From Primula veris (taxonomy: Eukaryota; Streptophyta; Magnoliopsida; Ericales; Primulaceae): a DNA stretch of 64,000 bases. Below, piece after piece: positions 32,776 to 45,228 of the stretch (position 1 is the stretch's first letter; each line of letters begins with the position of its first letter). The position numbers and the translations under genes were made by a program. The stretch lies in the NCBI GenBank assembly GCA_963682055.1, contig OY821749.1:32991631-33055630 (forward strand). Direction: 5' to 3'. The notes under the pieces were generated by a model. The model saw only the letters and a program-made list of their open reading frames with translations. It was not told where the DNA came from and did not search any database.

Positions 32776-35700
32776 CAAAATTGATAAAAAAAATTTAAGA
32801 TTTCAATATAATTTTTTGGCACGGGACTTTGTAAACCGAAAACATTTCAGTTGGTTTAATATGAAGAAACAATGGGCGCCAATCGTCAGAATGTAAACTA
32901 TCAGGACCATTAATCTAATTGATCTTATTATATGGAGTAATAACACAATTTTTTTTTATTTAATTTATCTTTGAGTCGAATTTTTCATTGTCTGTCGGTT
33001 AGGGTTTTAAAACACTTTTCGAACCCAGCGCCAATCTAGTAGTATTATTCATTATCTAGTAGTATTTAGAACTAAGGTAATATAATTTGTAATAGTAGAC
33101 CAGTTTAATATATTTGAAATTCAAAAATGAATCGACAATCAATTATTATAAAAACCAGCCGTGAAGAAAGACAAAAAATGTGGATGACAATGTTCAAAAT
33201 GGGACCCACTTCTAGCTGGAGAGAGTATTCAAAGCTACTATAGGGAAATATTTTAATCAATACATCAATTTATCAGAATATAAACTATCCAGACCATTAA
33301 TGTAATTGGTCTTATTATATGTAGTACTAATTTGGGTAAAAAAAACAAGTTTCCACAATTTATCTAATATTATTTGATCCCTTTGCTGGAGGATACCAGT
33401 AAACGACATAAGAAGATTAAAAAAATACTTGTACCTAATATTGTAATACAATATGTAATTAATTTTACAATTGTGTTTTGTTCTTTCAAAGAACCTAATT
33501 ATTCCAATTTTGTCATTTATTGTTTAATAGTAAATTTGAAAATTTACCCTCTTTGTCAATATGCAAAGAAAAAATGGAGTTTAACTTAATATATTATAAT
33601 ACTATTTGTTGTTTATCTTTTTAATCATTTTTTATGCTATTTAATATATATGTAGAGAGCATGATATCTACATCGTTATTATAAATTCGGGTAGTTATGT
33701 GATTTTTTCAAGTTTCGGAAATTTTGATTTGTTTTTAGACATGAAATTTAAATCCATAGTCAATAATCCAATCCAAAACCTTACAACTCGGACCGGGTAT
33801 ACCCAATATAAAATTCATACCGGACTTTGAATATCGGTTAATGTTTCCGGTCCTTGGACTATATTATTCTTAACTACGATTGTTTTTTTACACAGAATTT
33901 CCACACGATCTTACTAAAATAATTCAAGTAACATTGCATGTTGCAGCTCTAGTATATCCTGAGCTACACTGAACATTAAAACCGAAAAAAGAATATAATG
34001 TTCTCTAAAGCTTTGGTTTTCAGATTAATTACACCTTGACCTAGCGATCATAACATAAAAAGTAGCTCAGGAGTATGTAACTGTTTTAATGCATCTTTGC
34101 TTCTATATATTTTGATTCAAATTACAGAAGCAAAACATTTATGAGGAGTAAATAAATAAACAACATGAATATAGTAGGAAAGAAAGATATGAACTTAGGA
34201 AAATCCAACACAAATAAGAAAAGAGTGAAGGCAAGCTACAAGAAAATGAATGCAAGCTACAAGCTACATTTAATGTACTGCTTTAGACCAACTTAATTTT
34301 GTTATTCTGGGCTTTGAATTTCATAAATGAATTGTCAAGCAACAAATAAGAAAAGAGTGAAGGCAAGCTACAAGAAAATGTCCAAATTGCAACTAAATTT
34401 AGCAACTAATTTAGTAGTCATTCAATAGTAACTGAAATAACAACTAAATTCGTTGTTATTAAGTCATACCAATTGATTTGTAATTGATATATTTTCAGTC
34501 GATGTATAGTAATTATTTAGTAACTAAGACATTTTCAGTCGGTGTATATCAATTATTTAGTAATTAAGACGGTTTCAGTTGGTATATAGCAACCGATTAA
34601 TAACCATGACCTTTTCTATTGGTAAGTACTAACTGATTCGTGACTAATACATTTCTAGTAGGCAAATTCGAACTCAGCGGTTAGGAATTACTAACTAATT
34701 AACCGTTAGTTGCAAATTTATTAACTAGCATGACAATAAAACACTTGATAAATACGAGTATATGTAATTCTACATTTCTTTTTTGGCCAAATATTCGTTT
34801 ATAACATTTTCTAATTATATACTAAATTAAAGGGAAATAAATACATTTAATGTAATGTACTACATGTTGATAACAATTCAGATACCGGATTACGAACGCT
34901 AACAATTAACGTACAGATCTATCAAAATGTTTACAATTCAGCAAGCACCGTTAACTTAATTACAGAATGTTTTATACGAAAAGTGAACTAACTTCCATTC
35001 AATTAAATAAACGGCGGTACCTAAATCGTTAACATTTTGATAAATCAGTTAAGTGTTTTTAAGCAACGCTAAATTAAATATTGTATTGTTTAATTTTTAA
35101 TGTAATTTATATTAATTGAGCAATGCACTAGTTTTTGCAAGGGTCTTGCTTTCATCTTAGTACAATAAAACCTCTATGCAATTATACTAGTAGGATCACT
35201 ATAAAATATTACTTTACAAAGGTTATGCCTAAGTAGAGGTACGTAAAATAATGTTTAAAAAAAAGTTAAATGAGGTATATATACGTAAGATTTCGTGTCA
35301 AGAAACTTTAAGTACGATAATGTAGAAATACAAAAGGTTCGTGTTAGAAAGATTTTAGCATGCTTGAGATTTTGAAAATATCCAAAAGCAATGGGTCTAC
35401 ACATGTTACTAGGTATGTGCAAGTTTAAAAATGTGATATCCACTAAAAAAAAATTAAGGCATTGTACCAAACAAAATTTCTCATGTTAATTCGCCAAGTT
35501 GACTTGCTATGGGGATACATACTGATGTCTCTCCCCCGAATACCACGGTTCTCGCTATACATGAAGTTGGAGCACATTCCCTTACGATTGGTACCTTCTG
35601 TTATATGAAGTATTCTTATAGATAGGTTCTATCAATTATGTTATCTTTTCTTTACTGAACTTGGTTATAAGGACATAATCTTTAGGGATATGCTAATATG

Positions 35701-36042
35701 TTTATTGATGTTAATTTGTGTGTTTTAAAACTAGTTAATCACAATACTAAAAGAATAATGTCACAGGAAACCATCAATCAAACTCAAGCGTCACCATCTC
35801 CGACAAGGAAAAGTCGATAAAAACGATGAGAGTTTATAAAAAAAACAGTGATATCCCAAAACGGTTATTAGAGAATTCGATTCAATCAAATATAGATCCA
35901 ATTTTAACAATGCTTATGCATAACTGGTCGCTTTAGGTTGATTTGCCAACATAAGTAACGATGTTACCAAAATAATATTAGAGAAAATTTAAGGATTCGT
36001 AACAAGTTTTGATAATAATTACCCTCATAATAGATGTAGCAG
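32776..36042. other. Non-coding AT-rich stretch
   Basis: No gene seen. At 34391-34700 there are four or five diverged units of about 55 bp around cagtcggtgtatatcaatta and tttagtaactaagac, which look like the subterminal repeats of a DNA transposon, though I could not define ends. Segments near 33110-33300 and 34270-34330 are diverged copies of the NLR upstream sequence (gggctttgaatttcataaatgaatcg). Confidence 0.5.
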
Positions 36043-38229
36043 ATATCGAACCTTGATCACGGTATTCTAAAAGGCATTGTATAGAAAACATATACGGAGT
36101 AGTATATAAAACTCGCCAAAATGTATGAAACCTATATTTATTTTGGGTTTAAATGTTAGTATTACATATACGAATGATCAATTTAGAAGAATTGTAAGAT
36201 AATATTGAAAAGATATGTAGTCAATTGAAAAAGAAAAAAAAGAGTTGGGTTGATTTAACATTAATGTGTAGACAATTTGAGAGGGCGGTTGACACTGATA
36301 CCTCATGTGCACAGACCATAGATCTAAAACAGAGTTTGTTTCCCACACAAAATGTTTGTACTATACTAATTCAAGTTATATTACAAGTTTAGTTAGGGCG
36401 TGGAATCGGGACGGCACCCGACCCGAAAAACTTAAACACGTGTCCCGATCCGATTGTTTTCGGATGTCATTTAAAAGTTCTTATCCCGACCCAAAAATGG
36501 TCGGGTCCCGATAATATGGATTTCTGATAATTCGGGATCTCGAAAGATCGGGATGGGATTTCCCGATACTTCATACTTCTAAAAAAAATTGTTAAAAAGT
36601 CACAACATAACTAGCAATTTTGTTAAGAAGTTCGTTGTATTTAAACTAAATCAAAACGTGGGACAATATTATGTTGATACTGTATTCGTTTATAAGATTA
36701 ATTATCAAAAAAGACAACTAATTATAATTATTTTTAAGAAAAAATAAAAAATAACATAATTCAAACTAAAAGGAAGAATAAAATGTTATAATTTTAGTTA
36801 TTTAAGATTAAGACGAATATACAACATATGAAACAAAAAACTCATACAAAAGTAAAAGTGTGTTATTTAGTAAATAGATTAGATGTGAAAGTAAGTTTAT
36901 TTTTTTAATAAATATAAATTGGTATTATTCATAATAAGATATGAAACTTAAGCTAAACATTTATCAGGAGTAAATAAGCAAAATAAGAAGAATATATATA
37001 TATATATATAGTGGGAAAGAAAGAAAGACTTGAAACTTACAAGTTAGGAACTGAGGAGGAGAATCCAAACCAAACACAGAAAACACTCACTAATATTTTG
37101 TTATGTTATACACCAATTAAATTTTGTTATTCTGGGTTTTGAATTTCAGAAATAAATCGTCAATCAATATAATATAATGGGGAAAGAATGAAGAAGGAAA
37201 AGTAATGGGAAAAGACAGAGTAATAATATGGAAATGAAGCTACAAATAAAAGACAGTGTGTGGTACTTTCTGATAATCTTCGAATGGGTCCACTGGGCAA
37301 ATATTAGCTCAATAATGGAATAAACATTTATTTAGTACTACATCAATCTATACTTTTTTTTTATTATTAATTAAGTTTAGACTACAACTTTTCAGGGGTG
37401 AATTGGGTCCGGTTCGATTCCATTTTTCCGGTTTTTTGGTTTTTTGGTTTTTTTTCATTTTTCCGGTTTTTTTCGGTTCGGTTTTATTGTAAACCGAAAC
37501 CGATATTTTTCGGTTATCAATTCGGTTCGTTTTTTTTGGATTTTCGTCCGGCCCTATCTATTATATTATTCTTTGTTACTTATTGACGATGTATATGGTA
37601 TTTATTAATTACTTTATATACTTTATATGAAAGACACAAATCAATAATGGATATTCAAGTCTACACCAACTTTATAAGAACTAAACAAATTACATTTAGA
37701 AAAATCAATTGAAATTGCGGTTAATGGGTTGTAAATCTGGTGGAAGTTGAAATTTATATGACTTATTTTTGGTATGTGGTACTGAAAATTCAAAACACGT
37801 ACACTCTCTTTATTTCAATTTTACAAGTTCATTATAGTCTTAAACTAAACCAAACTTATTAAGACCACGAGCTCTTTTTTTAACTGCATATTTAAAACAC
37901 TATGGCTTTTTTACTGCTACTAAATTCTAAAGGCAAGTGCTAGTTTAGCTGCATATTTAAACAAATAATCTGGCTTAGACTAATGCTGAGATAAAAAAAA
38001 AAAAAAAAGTTAATTCATCTCACACGAAACAGCAGCTTCCCAGGCTAGAACAAAAACTAAACAAAAAATGTTTTTTTTTACGCGTTTAAATCAGTTAAAC
38101 TGCACTATATAGGACACTAAATACCTTAAGCTTAAAAGCTACAAACAAACAAGTACCTTATAAGTTGTAAGTTGGAAAAATAATCAGAATTAGTAGTTTT
38201 GGTAAATGTCAAACAAACCCTTGAATTGT
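36043..38229. repeat. Direct duplication block, copy 2 (2,187 bp)
   Basis: The partner of 28725-30913. Indels are mainly in A/T runs (for example the AT run at 36991-37010). It ends where the IQD fragment's flank begins. Confidence 0.9.
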
Positions 38230-38549
38230 TTGTATTATCACTTCAATCACTACAAAAGTAAAAAAAAGTAATACTCTAACTAATAAGTCGCTGCATTCCA
38301 ATTTAGTTTTCATTAAATAACTTGGTGTAGTTTTAATTTGTAAATAACTCGTATTCCGAACAACTCAAAAACGGAGCTTTCCAAAAAATTTGTCCTAAAA
38401 AGCTAGAAGCTTTAAGTTGGATAAACTTGTAAACCAAGAAGTTCTTGATTTTTCTTGGTTAATAAAAAAAATCAGCTTCTTTGTTTAAACACTGAATTAG
38501 AAAAGGCGAAAAATCAAAACAATGGACTTAATAGCATGAAAAAACTTAC

Positions 38550-39465
38550 AAGATGAGCTCTGTAAGCTGCTTGGATTTTAATAGCAGACCAATTTCGAAT
38601 CTGTTTTCCGCACTTCTCCATGGATTGAGAAACGCTGGTAAGGTGGACGACCTCAGATGCTGCACGAGCGGCGGCAACAGCAGCATCAGCTGCAGCTGAC
38701 ATTGCTACCGCCACAGCCACTGCCTGTTTTCGCTGCTCTTCTCTCACTAGATTTATCGTTGTCTGCGGTGCTAATAGTGTCGGGTAGCTAGGCTTTGGCT
38801 TGTCCCCTCCCAAAAACCAGCTCCATCCTCTTGCTTTCTATACAGAGTTATTAAATATACATCAAATGTAAGTATTCATCAGATTTAGAAGGAGCCTACG
38901 ACAAACCTTCGTTTCATTTCAAGAATCTCGAAATATGAATGCACGACATAAAAATATTGATAAAAAAAAAAGACTTGCATACAGGATAAATTCCAAAGCT
39001 ATAGAATATAACTCAAAATATATAGACATTTATCACATTTCAAATCCATAGTATTGAAGATAGTAAATAATATATTTTGCTTTTCCCACAGAAGCTGTCC
39101 GGTGAGATTGTAGCAAATGTAGAATAAGAATCTTGCTTTTTTTTACAGATTTTTTTTATTACATTCAGATTCTTTATAAGATTTTACGATCTTAAAAGTA
39201 TCTTCTTTTAAGATCAAAGGGTCTACAGACTTGATTAGTATAGCACTATAGTTGAGATAATAAAATTCAGCGACAAAATTGCTTCTCCAATCTTGTTCAA
39301 TAGCAATGGCATAAAAACTCATTCACAAATATACCTGAATACATTCCTTTTGAATCGTAAAACCAAAACTAAAACAAGAGAAAGAATAACCTTTCCATCT
39401 TTCGTTTTCGGCTTAGCAATGAATATCCTCTTCACCAACCCAAACCAGCTTTTTCGCTTTCCCAT
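38550..39465 (-). pseudogene. IQD (IQ67-domain calmodulin-binding) gene, 5' end only
   Basis: Exon 1 is 39465-39391 (25 codons, MGKRKSWFGLVKRIFIAKPK...) and exon 2 is 38837-38550 (96 codons). The junction is GT-AG, phase 0. Exon 2 has KARGWSWFLGG, YPTLLAPQT, the Ala-rich AVAVAMSAAADAAVAAARAA helix and the start of the IQ67 region, WSAIKIQAAYRAHL, ending exactly where IQD genes have their conserved phase-0 intron. IQD proteins bind calmodulin and associate with microtubules or membranes. The next exon (ARKALRAL-type) is not found to the left. After about 300 bp the 2.19-kb duplicated block begins. So this is a truncated copy, although both exons are still open. Confidence 0.85.
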
Positions 39466-39898
39466 AGAGGATTCATGAGACCTTGCAAAACAGAACATGT
39501 TATTTCAGAAATAGAACAAACAAAATTTAGTTGAAAACGTTCTCATTTTGTTTATTGTTATTAAGAATAGTTTGCCTTGGAATGAGTAAATGCATGTGAT
39601 CTTAGTTAAACAACCTGTCACTATCATGACACTCGCATCCTTGTATTTTTAAATTTTAATGCATTGCTTTCCTTATACCATATATATAATAAGAGTTTAC
39701 ATCACAAAAGTGTGCTGCTAAATGAATATTGTAAGATCATATAGCTAGCACCAACGTCGACATGGTATAACCAAGGCTCGGTTCGGTCCAGTTCGGTTTT
39801 TGACAAAATCGAAATCGAAACCAAACAGATCTTTCGGTTCGGTTTTTTTCGGTTTCGGTCTTTTTATTTTTTGGACCGAACCGGACCGGTTTTTTCGG
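39466..39898. other. 5' flank of IQD fragment and TTCGG/CCGAA tract
   Basis: Non-coding. Positions 39776-39898 are rich in ttcggttcggt and accgaaccgg, like the tracts at 3747 and 30085. The tract abuts the start of the PAP intron block (39899). Confidence 0.55.
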
Positions 39899-41145
39899 TC
39901 TATACTGATAATCAAGTTGGTTGCATGGCTTCTATTTATACAGTATTCAAAACAACAAACCGCAAAATATACATTGTTATATATAATCATCGCCAATATC
40001 CGCGATACATTCACTGCTGTTTTTTGTAATATAATCAAGTTCCTACATCTAATTATATCAATTCTATGAATAATCTAATAAATTCTGTACAACCCTCTTA
40101 GCCACTTGAGATGATAAAAAACTAGAGCCCTTTCAGACCTTTTAATGAACTCTTGTGAGATAACAGTTAAATGACACATTAGGCAAAAGGACAGTTATCG
40201 TTCTTTTAGTTAATTACCTGGAATTAGGGTTGAGCTCTTGAGAAATATGCTTAAACCAATCTGCTTGGGAATTTGATATAACTTCTGGGTAGGACCCACC
40301 ACCAGAATCCAAAAAAATACATGAAAGCCACTGGTAAATGAGGATCGTTTGGTGAAGAAATTTGAAGAACATAGTTAGATACGCTAGGCCAAAGCTCTTT
40401 GGGGACAATTTTTGAGTATGATAACACGTTCTTTGCTATCTCACTTTTCATCAAATCCAGACGGGATGTCCCTTGAAAGCTGCAATCTTGCTCATCTAAA
40501 ATTTAATCAAAAACCAACACAAAACAAAGAAAATATCAAACACCTACATTCAAAAACATGATTTGTTCTAGAACACATAATAAAAAGCAATTAACCAACC
40601 TAAAGAAGGACGAGTTTCTTAAAAAGGTTAGAACTTGGTATGTATTCTGTATAATTGATTTTGAACGGGCTAATATACAGTAACTACAACAGCTACCGAT
40701 CAAATTTTGAAAAAAAATAGCAATTCTCAGAGAACGGACCAACCAACACTAGAGAGAAAAGCAATGGGTAGTTTTGTGTAAGTGGATGTGTGTGTAACAG
40801 TGTAAGTGCGAATGTATGGGTGAGTGATGTGTATACATACGTGTACGCACATGCATAGACACGCACACAAATACACGTGTGTGTGTGTGTGCGCGCGCAT
40901 TGCACTCACAACACACACATGCAGACACGGATACACCACTTTGTTATGTGTTAAATACAGTATTGATGCAACCGTTTTTATGTTGACTTTATATTATGTA
41001 CCAAGAAATATATCAACTGTAATTTTGAATTCACCTGAGAAAGACATATTGGCCGACGGACAATGAAGTCGTGGAATCCCAGATTTAGAAAACCACTCAA
41101 TTGGCCATACAAATAATGCATCGTCATGGTTTCCAAAAACAATAG
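39899..41145 (-). pseudogene. Purple acid phosphatase 16-like fragment, copy 2 (two exons)
   Basis: The exon at about 41145-41035 reads VFGNHDDALFVWPIEWFSKS, with the GNHD motif of metallophosphoesterases. It ends TCAG|GTGAAT and joins in phase 1 to the exon at 40495-40218, which reads [39 protein letters not shown] and [11 protein letters not shown]. In the second exon one extra A in a run (about 40313) shifts the frame relative to copy 1. The 5' part of the gene before GNHD and the 3' part after NPNS are missing. This family (PAP14/16/28 type) is annotated as probable inactive phosphatase in Arabidopsis. The intron between the exons holds a GT/AC tract. Confidence 0.85.
40780..40935. repeat. 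Alternating purine-pyrimidine (TG/CA/CG) tract
   Basis: A dense GT/AC microsatellite with cacgtgtgtgtgtgtgtgcg followed by cgcgcattgcac, flanked by acgtgtacgcacatgcat. It lies in the intron of PAP copy 2. The overlapping open frames (40693-41066) are by-products of the repeat. Confidence 0.85.
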
Positions 41146-43136
41146 CATGAATATGAATCATACTAGGAGTTTATTTTTAATTACTCTTTATAAAATGTAT
41201 TACTGATAGATATTCATAAACGGAAGCACTTAACGAAAGTAAATGGTACTGACTGAACGAGACGATCATTCTCATACGTAAAAAGCTAATACACACATGT
41301 ATGAAACAAAACACCATGCAAGGCAATCAAGAATTAAAAAGACAGAAGAAAAAATAAAATCAAAAGACTCACTGCCCATTATTTGTTCAATAACACAATC
41401 AAAGCTCAAATAGGAAATTAGGCTCATTTGTGAAATGAGACTACTCTTTAGAACCATTGAATTACCAAGCTTTTTGAGGACTTCACTAGAAAATTGTTGA
41501 AGTGTAAACTTAAGTTTACCTTTTTCTTTTACAGTAAATTCCTAAGCATACCTTTGCCAAACAATTAAGTTGATAAACTATGTGTACCAGAGTGCACTTA
41601 CTGTAAATTCTGATAATTACAGTCTTAACACACAAAATGTTTACATATATGAATTCCAAAAGCGCCCCAGAGCTAATCCTGGTTCCGCAACCAAGGAGAC
41701 AGCTATTGAGAAAAAACACAATTTTGATGTGGCAACATTAGATAACCTCTATATAGGATTATTGTTTTGTATATCACCCGTCTATACTTTGATCTTTTGC
41801 AATGACTACCATGTAACTTTCCAATTCTCCAAAATTAAATTCCATACAATTTTGAAGTGATACAGTTTTGCACTCTATGGCCGTTTGTGTTCCATCTACT
41901 TCGCATGAACCACCACTACAAAAAATTCGGAGATAATTTGGCACTACAAAATTCCCTACACGACAATTTTTTTTTTCTTGTGCTCAAATTGGACCTATCA
42001 CCTATACCTGTAAAACGTCTATTTAACTTGGCTTCTAAAAGGAAAAAAAAGAAGCTAAAGCCAAACCTGGGTATTCCTTATCAAGCAAAATCATCAATTT
42101 CTTCGTCCTAAATCCTACTAAGCAGTGAAAGAACCAATTTGTGACAGAAAAAGCCCATTAGTCCCATTCTGCCACATTTATCTTTTTCACCATTATTTTA
42201 ATTAATCTTTTCCTTACAGTATATCCTGGTTCCTTCTATTGACAAAATTAAAGCATACAATATTCAATTAGAAGAAACAGCTATAAATTGATAATTGTTC
42301 AACAAAATCCCATCTTTTCAAAATTCCAACTAACAAAACTCAAACTATGTACCTAACTTAAACAACAACAACAAAAAACAAGCTCAACAATACCCTAAAA
42401 ACTATTTCAATTACTTTCCCCTTCTAATTCAACAAAATTCCATCTTTTCCAATCTCCAACTAACAAAACCCAAACTATATACTTCAACAAAACCCAAAAC
42501 AAGCTCAACAATACATCAAAACTATTTCAATTACTTTCCAAACAAAAATAAATAAATTATTTTTCTATTAGCAAAAACCACACTCTGAATATTAAAAAAA
42601 ATTCCTTAGCTAGCACCTCTTCTAATTCAGCAAAATCCCATCTTTTCCAATCTCCAACTGATTAAACCCAGAAAAAGCAACAAAACAACAGCAACAAAAC
42701 CCAGAAAAAGCTCAACTATACCCTCAAAACTATCTCAATTACTTTCCAAAAAAATAAAATAAAATTAAACATTTTCTATAGCAAAAACCACACCTGGGTA
42801 TATCCAAAACTATGTACTTAACTAAAACAACAGCAACAAAACCCAGAATAACAATACCCTCAAAACTATCTCAATTACTTTCCCAAAAAATAAAAAAAGA
42901 TTAAACATTTTCTATAGCATAAACCACACCTGGGTATATACAAAACTATGTACTTAACTTAACTAAAACAACAGCAACAAAACCCAGAAAAAGCTCAACA
43001 ATACCCTCAAAACTAAAAATAAAAATTAAAAAAATTATATAGCAAAAAACAGACCAGGGTATTCCTGATCTGTCACTAGATTATTTGATCAAACACGCTT
43101 ATGAAAACCAACTATGTCACTAGATTTGTCGATGTA
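41146..43136. other. Non-coding stretch with degenerate repeats
   Basis: No recognised exon. Positions 42300-43060 hold four or five diverged units of about 140 bp sharing aaaactatgtacttaact, caacaaaacccagaaaaagc and accacacctgggta. A minus-strand open stretch at 41272-41457 is not like PAP and I do not recognise it. Confidence 0.5.
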
Positions 43137-43690
43137 TTTTTTATTTATTTATTTATTTATTAAAGAGAGACATTACCCTCAAATTTTATTTCATCAAAGT
43201 AGTGACCAAACACAGTTACAAGCATTTGGAATAAACCAAAACGATAAGCTACAACCATACATCACACTGCAAATTTTAGTAAAACAAAAATACTACATTT
43301 TTTTCCAAATATCTGTACCAGTACTAACACATAGCAAAATACATGTAAAATACGTAGTTTAAACTTAGCAGCTTTCACTATCCACTGTCTTTTCCGGAAA
43401 TTAGTTAGCCCATACCAGTCCATCAGATAAGGACAAAAAATATATTTAGGCAAGTCCTTTCCACTATAGTAATTTTCATAAATTCCTTTTAGCCCCATTT
43501 TCGAAAGCAAGTCTGCTGTTACATTTTGCTTGCGCCAAACATGGGAAAAATTACAACCCACCAGACTAAAAGAGCTTCAAAATGTCTTCCCACGCATTTA
43601 AGTAAGCAATGGGAACAAGAGAAACCTTGTTAAACCAGTCTACAATAGATTTGCAATCGACTTCGACCATCTTATTTTCTTAGAAGCAAA
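43137..43690 (-). mobile_element. LINE 3' end with RNase H relic and (TAAA)n tail
   Basis: On the minus strand about 43690-43480 reads EVDCKSIVDWFNKVSLVPIA, then after a stop CNFSHVWRKQNVTADLLSKM. This matches the C-terminal half of the plant LINE/RVT_3-type RNase H domain (xDSxxxVxWxN ... HVxRxxNxxADxLA). The strand then runs through non-coding sequence to a taaataaataaataaataaa tail (43137-43162), which marks the 3' end of a LINE insertion. Heavily truncated. Confidence 0.7.
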
Positions 43691-43850
43691 AAAGAAACCC
43701 TCAATTCTTATTTTGTTACTCTATCATTAACATAACGTAAATCACAAATGGTTATGGGGTTTAAAGAGATTTGCACCAGATACATCCACTTCTAGATAAA
43801 CGAAAAATCACAATTATTTTATCAAACAGGCCAAAAAAGTTAGAATAGAA

Positions 43851-45228
43851 GTGCACGCTTGAGCTAAAATGGAAAAATTACTTTTTTAAAAAGAAACTAG
43901 TATTAAAAAAAGAAAGGAAAAAAAAGAGAGGATAGAGATAGAGAGAAAAAGGCAGGCAGTTTGATTTGAATAGTTCTTTACACAACAATTTCAAAAAGGA
44001 AATATTCATCATTTCCCATCTGATAACAGGTAGTATATGATTTATTTGTTTATCATCTGCCATCTAGACAGTATACTTATTTTTCTACTTTTTTATTTTG
44101 AAATTTTTGTTATTTAATTATTTTTACTAAACATATTTTATTAAATGTTTTGAATATATAAATGTGGAAATGGTAATTTTGTAATTTATTTGATAGGTAA
44201 AGGGCATAAACGTAAAAATACATTAAAAGGGTGATGATGTCACAAATTTGGACGGAATTGTCTCAAAGTAGATCAACTATTAATGTTCAGGTACTAAATT
44301 GGTTTTCGTGAAACCTCAAGTTAGTAATCGTTACTCGCACAAACTCCAGGATAGTAATCGGGTATTAACCCCTTTTTCTTTGTATGCAATTATGTATAAG
44401 CACCAAAGTTAACTCAAAGTTACAATTGATGACTATATTTTGATGGTTGATGTCATGGGATTTATTTTTTTACATTCAGGCTTTGTGCAATACATTTACA
44501 GGGAAAACTGTATACTTTTGATAAAATACTTGATGACAATAAAAGTTCTTGATAAAAAGTTCCACAGCTAGTCTAACTTTAGAAGGAAGCAAGGGTCTAG
44601 ATTTTAAGGTGCTTAATGGAATTACATTTAAGTTGCTTAATGATCTTTTCAAATATACGAAAAGGAAAGGTAATAAGGGTTTTAAATTTCTTGAAGGAAA
44701 CAGAAGGTTAAATTATTAGTGTGACTACTTATGTGATGTGAATGCTCTGTTTTCTTCCAGTTTCTTTTAATGATGGTTACTAAAATTGCTCTAATGCTTA
44801 CTAAGTTATGTTTGTGAGATCCAAAAGCAATTATGACTTGGGATTTACGTGATTAATCAAATTCAGATTTTGATGATATGAAGGATGTCTTGGTTGTTTT
44901 GTTTCTCATGGTATGATGTTTGATTTACTTAAAACACTCTTTCCTATTGTTTTTCTATACTTTTCAAGAAAATTATACATATTTTATTACTGAGTTATTA
45001 AAAATAGAGCTAGAGCCAAATCGTAGCAGTTTTACTTTAATCCTTAGCTTCAACTAATAATTTATCTTCAGTTTTCTCATACACTAAAAAAATCTGACTA
45101 CATCAATGATTACACTAGATATACATTTGATGCAATAATCTCTACAAGATTGAACTATCAGTATCATTATGAGTATGCTAAAAGAAGAAGCTTGTCGTTA
45201 ATTTGTAGCTTATGATTGATGCAGAATT
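43851..45228 (+). repeat. 5' flank block of UBL copy C, duplicated at 62515-63889
   Basis: It matches 62515-63889 from gtgcacgcttgagctaaaat to the ATG with few changes. From 44527 it also matches the flank of copy B (8449-9687) without the copia LTR and without the 536-bp tandem duplication. It ends in the same leader splice acceptor (attgatgcag). Confidence 0.85.

Noticed and set aside
43878..44063. Minus-strand 61-aa frame (MADDKQINHILPV...)
   Set aside because: It lies in the non-coding UBL upstream block, and the homologous region at 62540-62730 shows no selection for the frame.
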